NCBI RefSeq assembly: GCF_019469185.1
Contig: NZ_CP048264.1
Coordinates: 1,178,001-1,242,000 of the forward strand
Origin: Gilliamella sp. ESL0441
Lineage (GTDB): Bacteria; Pseudomonadota; Gammaproteobacteria; Enterobacterales; Orbaceae
Length of the DNA stretch: 64,000 nucleotides
Direction: 5' to 3'
The translations under genes were made by a program, and so were the position numbers. This document shows positions 37,690-45,071 of the stretch, piece after piece. The notes beneath the pieces are model-generated. The model saw only the letters and a program-made list of their open reading frames with translations, was not told the DNA's origin and made no database searches. Position 1 is the first letter of the stretch; each line of letters starts with the position of its first letter.

Positions 37690-37740
37690 AAACTAAGATA
37701 ATTTTATTTAAAGCCCCGCTATAAATAGTGGGGCTTTTTT
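37690..37740 (+). ncRNA. Candidate small RNA or attenuated leader ending in an intrinsic terminator
   Basis: From the expected start about 7 bp after TATAAT, only about 20 bases precede a strong terminator: AAGCCCCGCT / AGTGGGGCTT stem (one G-T pair), loop of about 8-10, then TTTTTT. No open reading frame fits. The unit would make an RNA of about 50 nt, or act as an attenuator limiting read-through into the tail genes 500 bp downstream. The RNA family is unknown. Confidence 0.5.
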
Positions 37741-38162
37741 ATTTCTCGAAAACATTAATGGGTTACTAAAATAATAATTTCCCGTTTTTTAGTTGATAGA
37801 AATGAAATTGATAGTTTATAAAATATTTCAGATTTATTTTTTATATGATCAATGCCAAATTATTTAAAAAGGAGGTTTTCAAAAAACGTAAACAAATAAT
37901 TAATTTTATCTTACTAACAGTGTCATCAGTATAAAAAAGATGTTATATCTTTTCTTACAACTTTTTAAGTTAACATAAGTAACGTTTTCAATTTTTAGAT
38001 TTAAACCTTAAACATCATCTCCATCGTGAGTTTATTCAAACTCTCAATAACTTTCTAATAATACAATCTCAAAAAATTAAATCAGAAATCTCATCAGTAT
38101 ATTAGATGAATTGATAGCCTCAATTCTAACGATTTATTTAGAAATTCTGATAATCAACCACC

Positions 38163-38195
38163 GCAAAATAGCAATATTTTCAATTGTTATTTTGC
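38163..38195 (+). repeat. 13-bp stem hairpin upstream of the tail tube gene
   Basis: GCAAAATAGCAAT and ATTGTTATTTTGC form a 13-bp stem with one G-T pair around ATTTTCA. It ends 37 bp before the tube gene start and lacks a T-run, so it is more likely a 5'-UTR structure or protein-binding site than a terminator. Confidence 0.55.
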
Positions 38196-38232
38196 AAATA
38201 CAACTAAAACATTTAATTAATTAGGAAATAAT

Positions 38233-39774
38233 ATGAATACAACAAAAACAATTGACAGTAATGTTACAAGTTTATACATCGCAGAAGAAGATGATTTAAA
38301 AATACTTCCTAGCAATCCTGTTTGGCATGGTATCGAAGTAAATAGCTATAGTGATTTCGGCGGTTCTACAACCTTACTACAGCGAGAAACGATCAATCCT
38401 TCACGACAAAATCAAAAGGGTAAAATTGTTGATATTGATGCTTCAGCAGGTTTTAGCCTTGATATGACTAAAAATATTTTTCCATGGCTAATGCGAGGCT
38501 TCATGTTTGCAGAAGCAAGAGAAAAATTTACAACTCAATCACTTAGCGGTAAAACATTACCTATTAAGAGTGTATCAAAAGGTTATAATTTTCCAGATAG
38601 TCATAAATTACCGCAAAAATTACTGACCGGCACGATTATTCATGCTTCAGGGTTTAGCAATTTTGCAAACAATGGTTTAAAAATTGTATCTTCTTGCTCT
38701 GATAACAATATTTCAACTAACTCAAGTACACCACAAATAGAAGAATTGAATCCGCCAGCTAGCGCAAAAATTTCTGCTGTAGGTTTTAAATTCAGCTCTG
38801 GTAGTTGTTCAATGGAAGTTAAAAAAGGAACATTACCTAAATTAGTTTCTACTTCGACTGATTTAACTAAGCTCGGATTAATTGAAGGTGAATGGATTTG
38901 GGTTGGTGGTGATGCATCGGACTCTTATTTTCCAAAAAATAGAGGTTGGGCAAGAATAACCGAAATTACTGCGAAAACAATAACTTTTGATGATACCGAC
39001 TTTGTGCCTGAAAATGATACCGGTGCTAATATTAAATTAGAAATCTATTTTGGAACGGTAATTAAAAATGAAAAAGAACAAAATAAAATTGTTAAAAAAA
39101 CCTATTGTTTTGAACGAACACTCGGTTCAGTTAATAACGAAATTCAAGCCCAATACGTAAATGGGGCAGTTGCAAATGAATTAACCATTAATATGGGTTC
39201 AGCGCAATATGTTACTGCAGATTTGAATTATGTTGGATGTAATTCTTTCACGAAAAAAGGGAAGGATCGAATTATAGGTGAACGTTTAGAATGTGATAAA
39301 TCATCACCTTTTAACGCAACTTCTAATATTTATCGACAAAAATTAAGTATCAATGATACGAAAAGTTCAACACCAAGTGCTTTATTTGCTTATGTTACTG
39401 ATTCCAGTTTAGCTATTTCTAATGGTGTTACAGGAGTTAAAGGACTTGGAATTTTAGGAAGCTTTGATGTATCTGTTGGTAATTTTAGTGTAACCGGATC
39501 AATTACCGCATACTTTTCTTCGGTTGATGCGATAGAAGCGATTCGAAACAACGCAGATGTTGGCTTTTCGACAATTTTAGCTGCGGAAAATTCAGGTGTC
39601 ATTTTTGACATTCCTTTATTAGCATTAAGTGGTGGTATGCCTAATATAGAAAAAGATCAGAAAATTACGATACCACTTGAGAAAACAGGGGCGGAAAACA
39701 AACATGGTTACACAATGATGTATCAAACATTTGAATACCTTCCTGATTCAGCAATGCCATATGTTAACGTTTAA
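38233..39774 (+). CDS. Phage-type tail tube protein
   Basis: 513-residue structural protein, first gene of the tail module. The opening (LYIAEEDDLKILPSNPVWHGIEVNSYSDFGGSTTLLQRETINPSRQNQKGKIVDIDASAGFSLDMTKN, shown here only as a named region, residues 13-80) fits phage tail tube proteins of the Phage_tube_2 type, and Ser/Thr-rich beta segments follow. It is well-formed with AATTAGGAAATA before the ATG. It should polymerise into the inner channel of a non-contractile tail; no sheath gene is present. The next genes are the tail chaperones, the normal order. Confidence 0.75.
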   Translation: MNTTKTIDSNVTSLYIAEEDDLKILPSNPVWHGIEVNSYSDFGGSTTLLQRETINPSRQNQKGKIVDIDASAGFSLDMTKNIFPWLMRGFMFAEAREKFTTQSLSGKTLPIKSVSKGYNFPDSHKLPQKLLTGTIIHASGFSNFANNGLKIVSSCSDNNISTNSSTPQIEELNPPASAKISAVGFKFSSGSCSMEVKKGTLPKLVSTSTDLTKLGLIEGEWIWVGGDASDSYFPKNRGWARITEITAKTITFDDTDFVPENDTGANIKLEIYFGTVIKNEKEQNKIVKKTYCFERTLGSVNNEIQAQYVNGAVANELTINMGSAQYVTADLNYVGCNSFTKKGKDRIIGERLECDKSSPFNATSNIYRQKLSINDTKSSTPSALFAYVTDSSLAISNGVTGVKGLGILGSFDVSVGNFSVTGSITAYFSSVDAIEAIRNNADVGFSTILAAENSGVIFDIPLLALSGGMPNIEKDQKITIPLEKTGAENKHGYTMMYQTFEYLPDSAMPYVNV

Positions 39775-39811
39775 TTATATTAATCATAATTGTGCTTTTT
39801 AGGAGAAGAAA

Positions 39812-40231
39812 ATGAGTTTATTTGAACAATTTGAAACAGATAGAAATAAAGAAAAAGATGGGGTTCCAGTGACTTATGGAGCCAATAAAGATGGAACAAT
39901 TCCAACGTTCTATTTAGCCCGAATGGGAGGCGTAAATTCTAAATACTCGATGTTAATCAAAAAACTAACTAAACAATACAAAAGACAAATACAGTTAGAT
40001 TCTTTGCCAGAAGATAAAGTCATTGAAATTTCGATGCAAGCTTTTGTTGGTGGTGTACTAAGAGGCTGGGAAAACATACAAGGACGTGACAATAAAATTA
40101 TACCGTTCACTTCTGAAAATGCCATCAAACTTTTAACTCAATTGCCTGATTTATTTAATGATTTAATTGCACAAGCAAGTGATATTGATTTATTTAAAAC
40201 GGTTGAGCTGGAAAAAGATATAAAAAACTAA
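39812..40231 (+). CDS. Tail assembly chaperone, short form (lambda gpG-like)
   Basis: 139-residue protein between tail tube and tape measure genes, the position of lambda G. It starts MSLFEQFETDRNKEKDGVPV and has YGANKDGTIPTFYLARMGG and a helical C-terminal part. The last codons contain the slippery heptamer A-AAA-AAC at 40222-40228 directly before the stop, so a fraction of ribosomes should shift -1 and make a longer fusion. RBS AGGAGAAGAAA precedes the ATG. Family assignment rests on gene order and the frameshift. Confidence 0.78.
   Translation: MSLFEQFETDRNKEKDGVPVTYGANKDGTIPTFYLARMGGVNSKYSMLIKKLTKQYKRQIQLDSLPEDKVIEISMQAFVGGVLRGWENIQGRDNKIIPFTSENAIKLLTQLPDLFNDLIAQASDIDLFKTVELEKDIKN
40222..40228 (+). 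promoter_or_regulatory. Programmed -1 ribosomal frameshift site AAAAAAC
   Basis: In the upstream frame the bases read ATA AAA AAC TAA. The heptamer A-AAA-AAC is a canonical -1 slip site, and after the shift the reading continues CTA ATT GAA GTC CTT without a stop into the frame of the next gene, ending at 40563. The stop codon lies immediately after the heptamer. Confidence 0.88.
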
Positions 40232-40563
40232 TTGAAGTCCTTGAATATCAACTTGATATGAATGGAAAGGACGAAGATATCATCAGAATGTCTCAACAAA
40301 TGGGACAAGCACTTCCAGATAAAATCAAAAATAAACCCGAACTTGACGAACATCTTGAATTTTACTATCAAGCTTTTCTCGATTTAGATACGACACGTTC
40401 ACATTCAATGGGCCCAACACCTATTTCATGGTTAGCAATCATTGAATACGCTCGGTTTTATCAATTAGATAATGAAGATACGAATGATTTTGTTTATCTA
40501 ATACGTGAAATGGATAAGGTAAATTTAAAATATGTTAATCGGGCTTTTAAATCAAAAAACTAA
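40228..40563 (+). CDS. Frameshift extension of the tail assembly chaperone (lambda gpGT-like T part)
   Basis: Read after the -1 shift at 40228, this adds about 111 residues (LIEVLEYQLDMNGKDEDIIR ... VNLKYVNRAFKSKN) to the 139-residue chaperone. In isolation the frame has an ATG at 40258, but no good ribosome-binding site precedes it, favouring expression as a fusion. The acidic, helical sequence with LDTTRSHSMGPTPISWLAIIEYARFYQLD fits a tape-measure-binding T domain. It lies 247 bp before the tape measure gene. Confidence 0.75.
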   Translation, partial: LIEVLEYQLDMNGKDEDIIRMSQQMGQALPDKIKNKPELDEHLEFYYQAFLDLDTTRSHSMGPTPISWLAIIEYARFYQLDNEDTNDFVYLIREMDKVNLKYVNRAFKSKN

Positions 40564-40809
40564 GTAACATTTTTTAAAAGTAGATGATTATTCATCTTTA
40601 TTAAGCTTAGTTCATTAAATTTTTTATTGAAAATAGAGTGGTTATATAAGGCTAAAATGAACTTGTATAACTACTACTATTTTGTAAAAAGTTTACCTAT
40701 AAATAATTTAAATCAGCGCTTTAAAAATATATCAACATGAGAGACAGACTTATTAGTTAATAAATATTGTACCTCAATTTGATTATATTCAGGCAAAAAA
40801 GGGGTTTAT

Positions 40810-42426
40810 ATGGCAATTGAAACATTACAGTTTTCAGAGAATATTCCTTCCTCAATCAAAACAAAGCTAAAAGGTATCGATAGTGCTTCAGTTTCAGCAA
40901 GAATAAATTTAAACAAATTAAAAACATTGTTAAAAAATAGTTGGAATACAGATCCGTTTAAGAAAGCTGAAGATAGTATTAAAAACTTAAGTAACGAAAT
41001 ATTAAAAAGCTTTGAGGTTGTAATAAATCGTACAAAAGTATTGAAGAATCCAAATGAAAATTTCAATACATTGACGACAAAAACAAAAAATACTGGGATA
41101 GCACAACATCAATCAACAGCTAAAAATACAGATAACACATTAATAACTCCAGATGAACAACTTTTACTAAGTTCGTTAAATCCAATAAATGATAAACTAA
41201 GCGAATTCAACAAAAAACAATCAGAATTGGCAGGCATCTATCAAAAAGCAGCAATTAGTCAAAATGAGTACAATGACTATATGACATTATTGAATCAGCA
41301 ATATGATGAATCAATAGATCCACTTGGTAATTATAATAAAGAGTTAGGGCGAACATGGGAACTGATGAAACTCTCTTCTCAAGAAAGGGCTATAGAAAAT
41401 GAATTTAATCGTATCACCCTAGATCTGATGAATAAAGGTTTAATATTAAATCAACAGCAAAATGCTGAATTAAGAAAAACAATCGAATTGAATCAGGAGT
41501 ATTTGAGAATACTTGCGATTAAAGACGGCTTAGAGAACAATTCAAAAAAACAAAAGCAACAAGATTTTGGTGATTTGGTTAATGCTTTAAGTCTGTCCGA
41601 ATTAGATGATAATGAAATAATCAACGTGTTGAACACAGATAGTCGAAGTCCATTTACAGGAATGTTCGAAAACTCTTGGAGCTTATTAAGTTTGCAGATT
41701 GAACAATATCAATCGATGTATGATCAAATAAATGTTCTTACAGAAAAATTCAATCTTGATCAGTCGGTTGCCGCATCATTAAGAGCACAAGTTTGGGCCA
41801 AACAAAATGATGTTATTTTAAGTCAGGCAGATAAATTTTTTGGCAATGTGGCAAAATTACAAAGTTCAAATAATGCTACGATGGCTAAAGTTGGTAAAGC
41901 AGCAGCGATTGCACAGGCCATTGTAAATACTTATCAATCTGCTAATGCTGCCTATGCATCTATGGCAGGTATTCCTTATATAGGCCCGGCTCTGGGTGCA
42001 GCAGCTGCGGCGGCGGCTATTACTTCCGGTATGGCGAATGTCGCAGCCATTCGATCTCAATCAACAGGCTTTATGAAAGGTGGTTATACGGGGAACCTGG
42101 CACGAACTCAGGTAGCAGGTCTAGTACATGGTCAAGAATTTGTGATGAATGCGTCAGCAACGCAACGAATAGGGGTTAATAACCTTGAAGCCTTACAACG
42201 TGGAGATATGAGTAGCATACAAGTTCCTCAAATTACAAATCAAAGTTCAACATCTGAAAAAGCTGAAAGTAGCTTACAAACTATTGCCCCAATCATTAAT
42301 ATTGCTTTAGTCAATGACAATGACAGTGCACAGCAATGGTTATCTACTCAAGAAGGTGTCAAGCGAATAATGCAAATAAATCGAGAAAATGGTGATGAAC
42401 TAGCAACAATAGTGAAAGCTTGTTAA
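40810..42426 (+). CDS. Tail tape measure protein
   Basis: 538-residue protein with an N-terminal coiled-coil part and a C-terminal hydrophobic Ala/Gly-rich segment (about residues 360-410, ending IPYIGPALGAAAAAAAITSG), followed by GFMKGGYTGN and VAGLVHGQEFVMNASATQRI. That last region is the signature of lambda-like tape measure C-termini. The tape measure sets tail length at roughly 0.15 nm per residue, so this would give a short tail of about 80 nm if complete. It is at the short end for siphoviruses. A terminator follows. Confidence 0.82.
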   Translation: MAIETLQFSENIPSSIKTKLKGIDSASVSARINLNKLKTLLKNSWNTDPFKKAEDSIKNLSNEILKSFEVVINRTKVLKNPNENFNTLTTKTKNTGIAQHQSTAKNTDNTLITPDEQLLLSSLNPINDKLSEFNKKQSELAGIYQKAAISQNEYNDYMTLLNQQYDESIDPLGNYNKELGRTWELMKLSSQERAIENEFNRITLDLMNKGLILNQQQNAELRKTIELNQEYLRILAIKDGLENNSKKQKQQDFGDLVNALSLSELDDNEIINVLNTDSRSPFTGMFENSWSLLSLQIEQYQSMYDQINVLTEKFNLDQSVAASLRAQVWAKQNDVILSQADKFFGNVAKLQSSNNATMAKVGKAAAIAQAIVNTYQSANAAYASMAGIPYIGPALGAAAAAAAITSGMANVAAIRSQSTGFMKGGYTGNLARTQVAGLVHGQEFVMNASATQRIGVNNLEALQRGDMSSIQVPQITNQSSTSEKAESSLQTIAPIINIALVNDNDSAQQWLSTQEGVKRIMQINRENGDELATIVKAC

Positions 42427-42528
42427 TTAAAATGTCTAAGTAAGACCAAATTGCATCAAAATTGAAAATCCCAAATGATATAGTTATAAGATCAAAGTGG
42501 ATTTAAAACTTGAGTAACTAATAAAATT

Positions 42529-42553
42529 AAGCGCCTCAATTGGCGCTTTTTCT
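42529..42553 (+). terminator. Intrinsic terminator after the tape measure gene
   Basis: AAGCGCC / GGCGCTT stem with a 6-base loop and TTTTTCTTT, about 100 bp after the tape measure stop. It splits the tail module into two transcription units, or attenuates the distal genes. Confidence 0.8.
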
Positions 42554-42656
42554 TTATAAACATTCAAGAACAAATTAACAAAAGCGCATTTAGCTAGCCT
42601 TTCACCATTGTCAACATATCAAAAATTGCTTAATTCTTATTTTAAAGAAGGCCAAC

Positions 42657-43835
42657 ATGTCAAATATCATTACAGAACAACCCATAAAAGGGGCTAAAGA
42701 AACATTTTCCTGGCTAACTGATATCATCGAAACAAAAAACGGTAGAGAGCACAGAATAGGTTTACGTGCTTTACCACGAGTTTCTTATGAATACTCATTT
42801 TTAACTCATATTCATAATCGTAACTATTATTTAAATTCACTCAGAAATAATTTTACTGAGATATGGTTGATACCAGATTGGTTGTCAGGAATATATCTTG
42901 GGGAACTAGAATTAGGTCAGAAAACTATACCTAATATCTTAAATCAAAAAGTGGGTGATAAGTTTTTGATTTATCAGAATGCTGAACATAGTGAAGTAAA
43001 TGAATGGCTACAATTACCAAAACAAAAGCCATTAGAATTTGTTTTCATAGAACCCAAAAAAACCAAATTAGTGTTTGAACTAAAAAAAAGAGTTCCTGTT
43101 GAAAAGCAGGTCAATATAAAACCGATAAATTATCATTATAAAGCAGCGTATATTCTTCCATTAATGCCATGTTATCTTACTAATACTAAATACACGACTT
43201 CAGGGTATGAAAGTCAAATAGATATTAGTGTTGAGCTAAGTCATGAATTGAATTTTAGCAGCGGCGCTAATTATGGTATCAAGTATCTTGGATTAGAAGT
43301 ATTGCATAATTGTTATGGAGTGAATGAATCAACAATTCAAAAAGATATTGAAATTGTTGATTATGATCTAGGTAAAATTACCCGAATTGAGAATTGGCAA
43401 TATTCAAAGCTGTCTCGATCTTTGACTTTTTACCTTGATGGACTGAAAGAAATCCAGGCTTTTAAAAAATTTATTTATCGAATCGAAGGAAAACTTAACG
43501 CATTTTGGTTATGTGATAACGATGAAAATCTTGTTAAAACACATATATTAGGCGATAAGATTTATATAGAAAATCAATCATTTAACCCATCATTCAAATA
43601 TTTAGCATTATTTCATCCAGATAGTGTTTCGTATGTGAAAATTATCAATATTAAAAATACGGGTAAAAGTATTCAATTAACGATTGATCAAGTTATCACT
43701 AAGCCTATAACAAAAATTAGTCACTTAATGTTATGTCGTTTTGACACCGATGATATACAAATTGAATACGATACCTATTTACAAGCTCAATCTAACATTC
43801 CAATAATCGAGGTTTTCGATGATCAATATTTTTAA
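42657..43835 (+). CDS. Minor tail protein, distal-tail-like
   Basis: 392-residue protein that starts MSNIITEQPIKGAKETFSWL and contains NGREHRIGLRALPRVSYEYSF, a pattern common in distal tail proteins located after the tape measure gene. It has two similar beta-rich halves (FTEIWLIPDWLSG and FKYLALFHPDSVSY). The stop overlaps the next start by 17 bases. The role is inferred from order: between tape measure and tail tip. Confidence 0.65.
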   Translation: MSNIITEQPIKGAKETFSWLTDIIETKNGREHRIGLRALPRVSYEYSFLTHIHNRNYYLNSLRNNFTEIWLIPDWLSGIYLGELELGQKTIPNILNQKVGDKFLIYQNAEHSEVNEWLQLPKQKPLEFVFIEPKKTKLVFELKKRVPVEKQVNIKPINYHYKAAYILPLMPCYLTNTKYTTSGYESQIDISVELSHELNFSSGANYGIKYLGLEVLHNCYGVNESTIQKDIEIVDYDLGKITRIENWQYSKLSRSLTFYLDGLKEIQAFKKFIYRIEGKLNAFWLCDNDENLVKTHILGDKIYIENQSFNPSFKYLALFHPDSVSYVKIINIKNTGKSIQLTIDQVITKPITKISHLMLCRFDTDDIQIEYDTYLQAQSNIPIIEVFDDQYF

Positions 43836-44604
43836 ACAAGCTGAATTATATGTTTTTAATGATGGAATCAATACATATCGTTATACCAATGGTATGCGTG
43901 AACTAAATATTGATAATCAGACATATAAAAAAGAGTCCATCAATCGCACAGCGATAAAACGGGATGCCGCTATTTCCAAAAATAAAATTGATATAACCAT
44001 GCCAATTACTAATGAAGTCGTGAAATCATGGATAAACCCGGATATCACGAAGCATTTACTTGTTGATATCTATATTCTCGATAAAAAAAATATGACTACG
44101 ATGTCATGGAGTGGGCGTTTAACTCAGACATCAACATCAGAAAAAGAGATGGTGATGACATTTGAATTATTGATTACACGCTCAGGGCAAACTGGTGTAA
44201 ATGAAAAAATTCAGCGTAATTGTCGTTATTCTCTTTATGGCGAACATTGTGGTCTAAATAGAGAGGATTTTAAGGTAAAAGGCACTGTGTTAGCTTATGA
44301 AAATGATATCGTCACGGTTGAATTTGAACGTGAAATTGAAAATGGTTATTTCACGGCAGGTATTTTAAGGACGCCTGAAGGCGAACAGACGTTTATTAAA
44401 GAACATAATCAATCATCAATAGTCCTAATCAGAAAAAATCAGCAATTGTTGGACAATTTAAATAAAGGGATATTACAAATTACGCTGTACAAAGGTTGTT
44501 TAAGAACCCTAAATTCTTGTCATTCATTCAATAACACCATCAATTATGGTGGATTTCCTTATTTACCTTTAGAACCGTTAAATAACGGTAATTCAATTGT
44601 TTAG
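43819..44604 (+). CDS. Minor tail protein of the phage BR0599/DUF2163 type
   Basis: 261-residue protein with the conserved cysteine motifs NCRYSLYGEHCGL and GCLRTLNSCHSFNNTINYGG then FPYLPLEPLN, which are hallmarks of the BR0599 family of tail-tip components (related to lambda gpL). The cysteines may bind metal or an iron-sulfur cluster, as in gpL. It overlaps the previous gene and is followed 9 bp later by the next, so it is co-translated. Confidence 0.78.
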   Translation: MINIFKQAELYVFNDGINTYRYTNGMRELNIDNQTYKKESINRTAIKRDAAISKNKIDITMPITNEVVKSWINPDITKHLLVDIYILDKKNMTTMSWSGRLTQTSTSEKEMVMTFELLITRSGQTGVNEKIQRNCRYSLYGEHCGLNREDFKVKGTVLAYENDIVTVEFEREIENGYFTAGILRTPEGEQTFIKEHNQSSIVLIRKNQQLLDNLNKGILQITLYKGCLRTLNSCHSFNNTINYGGFPYLPLEPLNNGNSIV

Positions 44605-44613
44605 GAGCGAAAT

Positions 44614-44853
44614 ATGTTTTTTTTAATTTCTGCATTAGTTGCTGTTGTTGTTGGAATGGTCGTTGGGATGGTGTCTTCAAAGGGCAAAGCAAATCAACAA
44701 AAAATAGAAGCTGATGAATTTAAAACGGGAACTTCAACAGAAGGAACGGGAATACCCATTGTATTTGGTACCGTTAAGATAACCAATCCAATTTATACCT
44801 GGATTGGAGATAAAAAAACGTCAGCTATTAGAAAAAAAGGTGGCAAAAAATAA
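44614..44853 (+). CDS. Short tail-tip accessory protein
   Basis: 79-residue protein with an N-terminal hydrophobic helix (FFLISALVAVVVGMVVGMVS), then STEGTGIPIVFGTVKITNPIYTWIGD, the IPVVFG...W.GD pattern seen at the start of tail-tip complexes next to J-like proteins. Its stop overlaps the next start by one base (TAATG). Confidence 0.6.
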   Translation: MFFLISALVAVVVGMVVGMVSSKGKANQQKIEADEFKTGTSTEGTGIPIVFGTVKITNPIYTWIGDKKTSAIRKKGGKK

Positions 44854-45071
44854 TGAAAATAATTGTAACCAGAGACGATATGATTGCAGTAAAACAATGT
44901 AGTCGTGGTGGACGGGAGTTTTTTAAACGTCATGGACTCGATTGGAACCAATTTTTGAAAGAAGGAATAGATGCTGAAATTTTAAAATCAACCAATGATG
45001 CAATGGCAAATCAAGTTATAGAACATGCGGAGCGTAGAACATGGGCGGAAGTAAGAAAAAGCAAACTGTAG
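44853..45071 (+). CDS. Small tail-module protein, function unknown
   Basis: 72 residues beginning MKIIVTRDDMIAVKQCSRGG and continuing REFFKRHGLDWNQFLKEGIDAE. Proteins with this CSRG..F...HGLDW..FL..G pattern are common just before tip genes in tailed phages. It overlaps the previous stop and the next start (31 bases), so it is coupled to both. Confidence 0.6.
   Translation: MKIIVTRDDMIAVKQCSRGGREFFKRHGLDWNQFLKEGIDAEILKSTNDAMANQVIEHAERRTWAEVRKSKL

Larger units (their letters stand above)
37347..38232. other. 886-bp non-coding gap between tRNA-Ile2 and the tail module
   Basis: No gene is seen. It contains a near-consensus promoter (37656-37683), a short terminated transcript region (37690-37740) and a hairpin just before the tail tube gene (38163-38195). 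An AAAAGGAGGTTTTC Shine-Dalgarno-like stretch at about 37866-37880 is not followed by a sensible frame. An integrase or regulator gene, expected here for a prophage, is absent. Confidence 0.6.
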
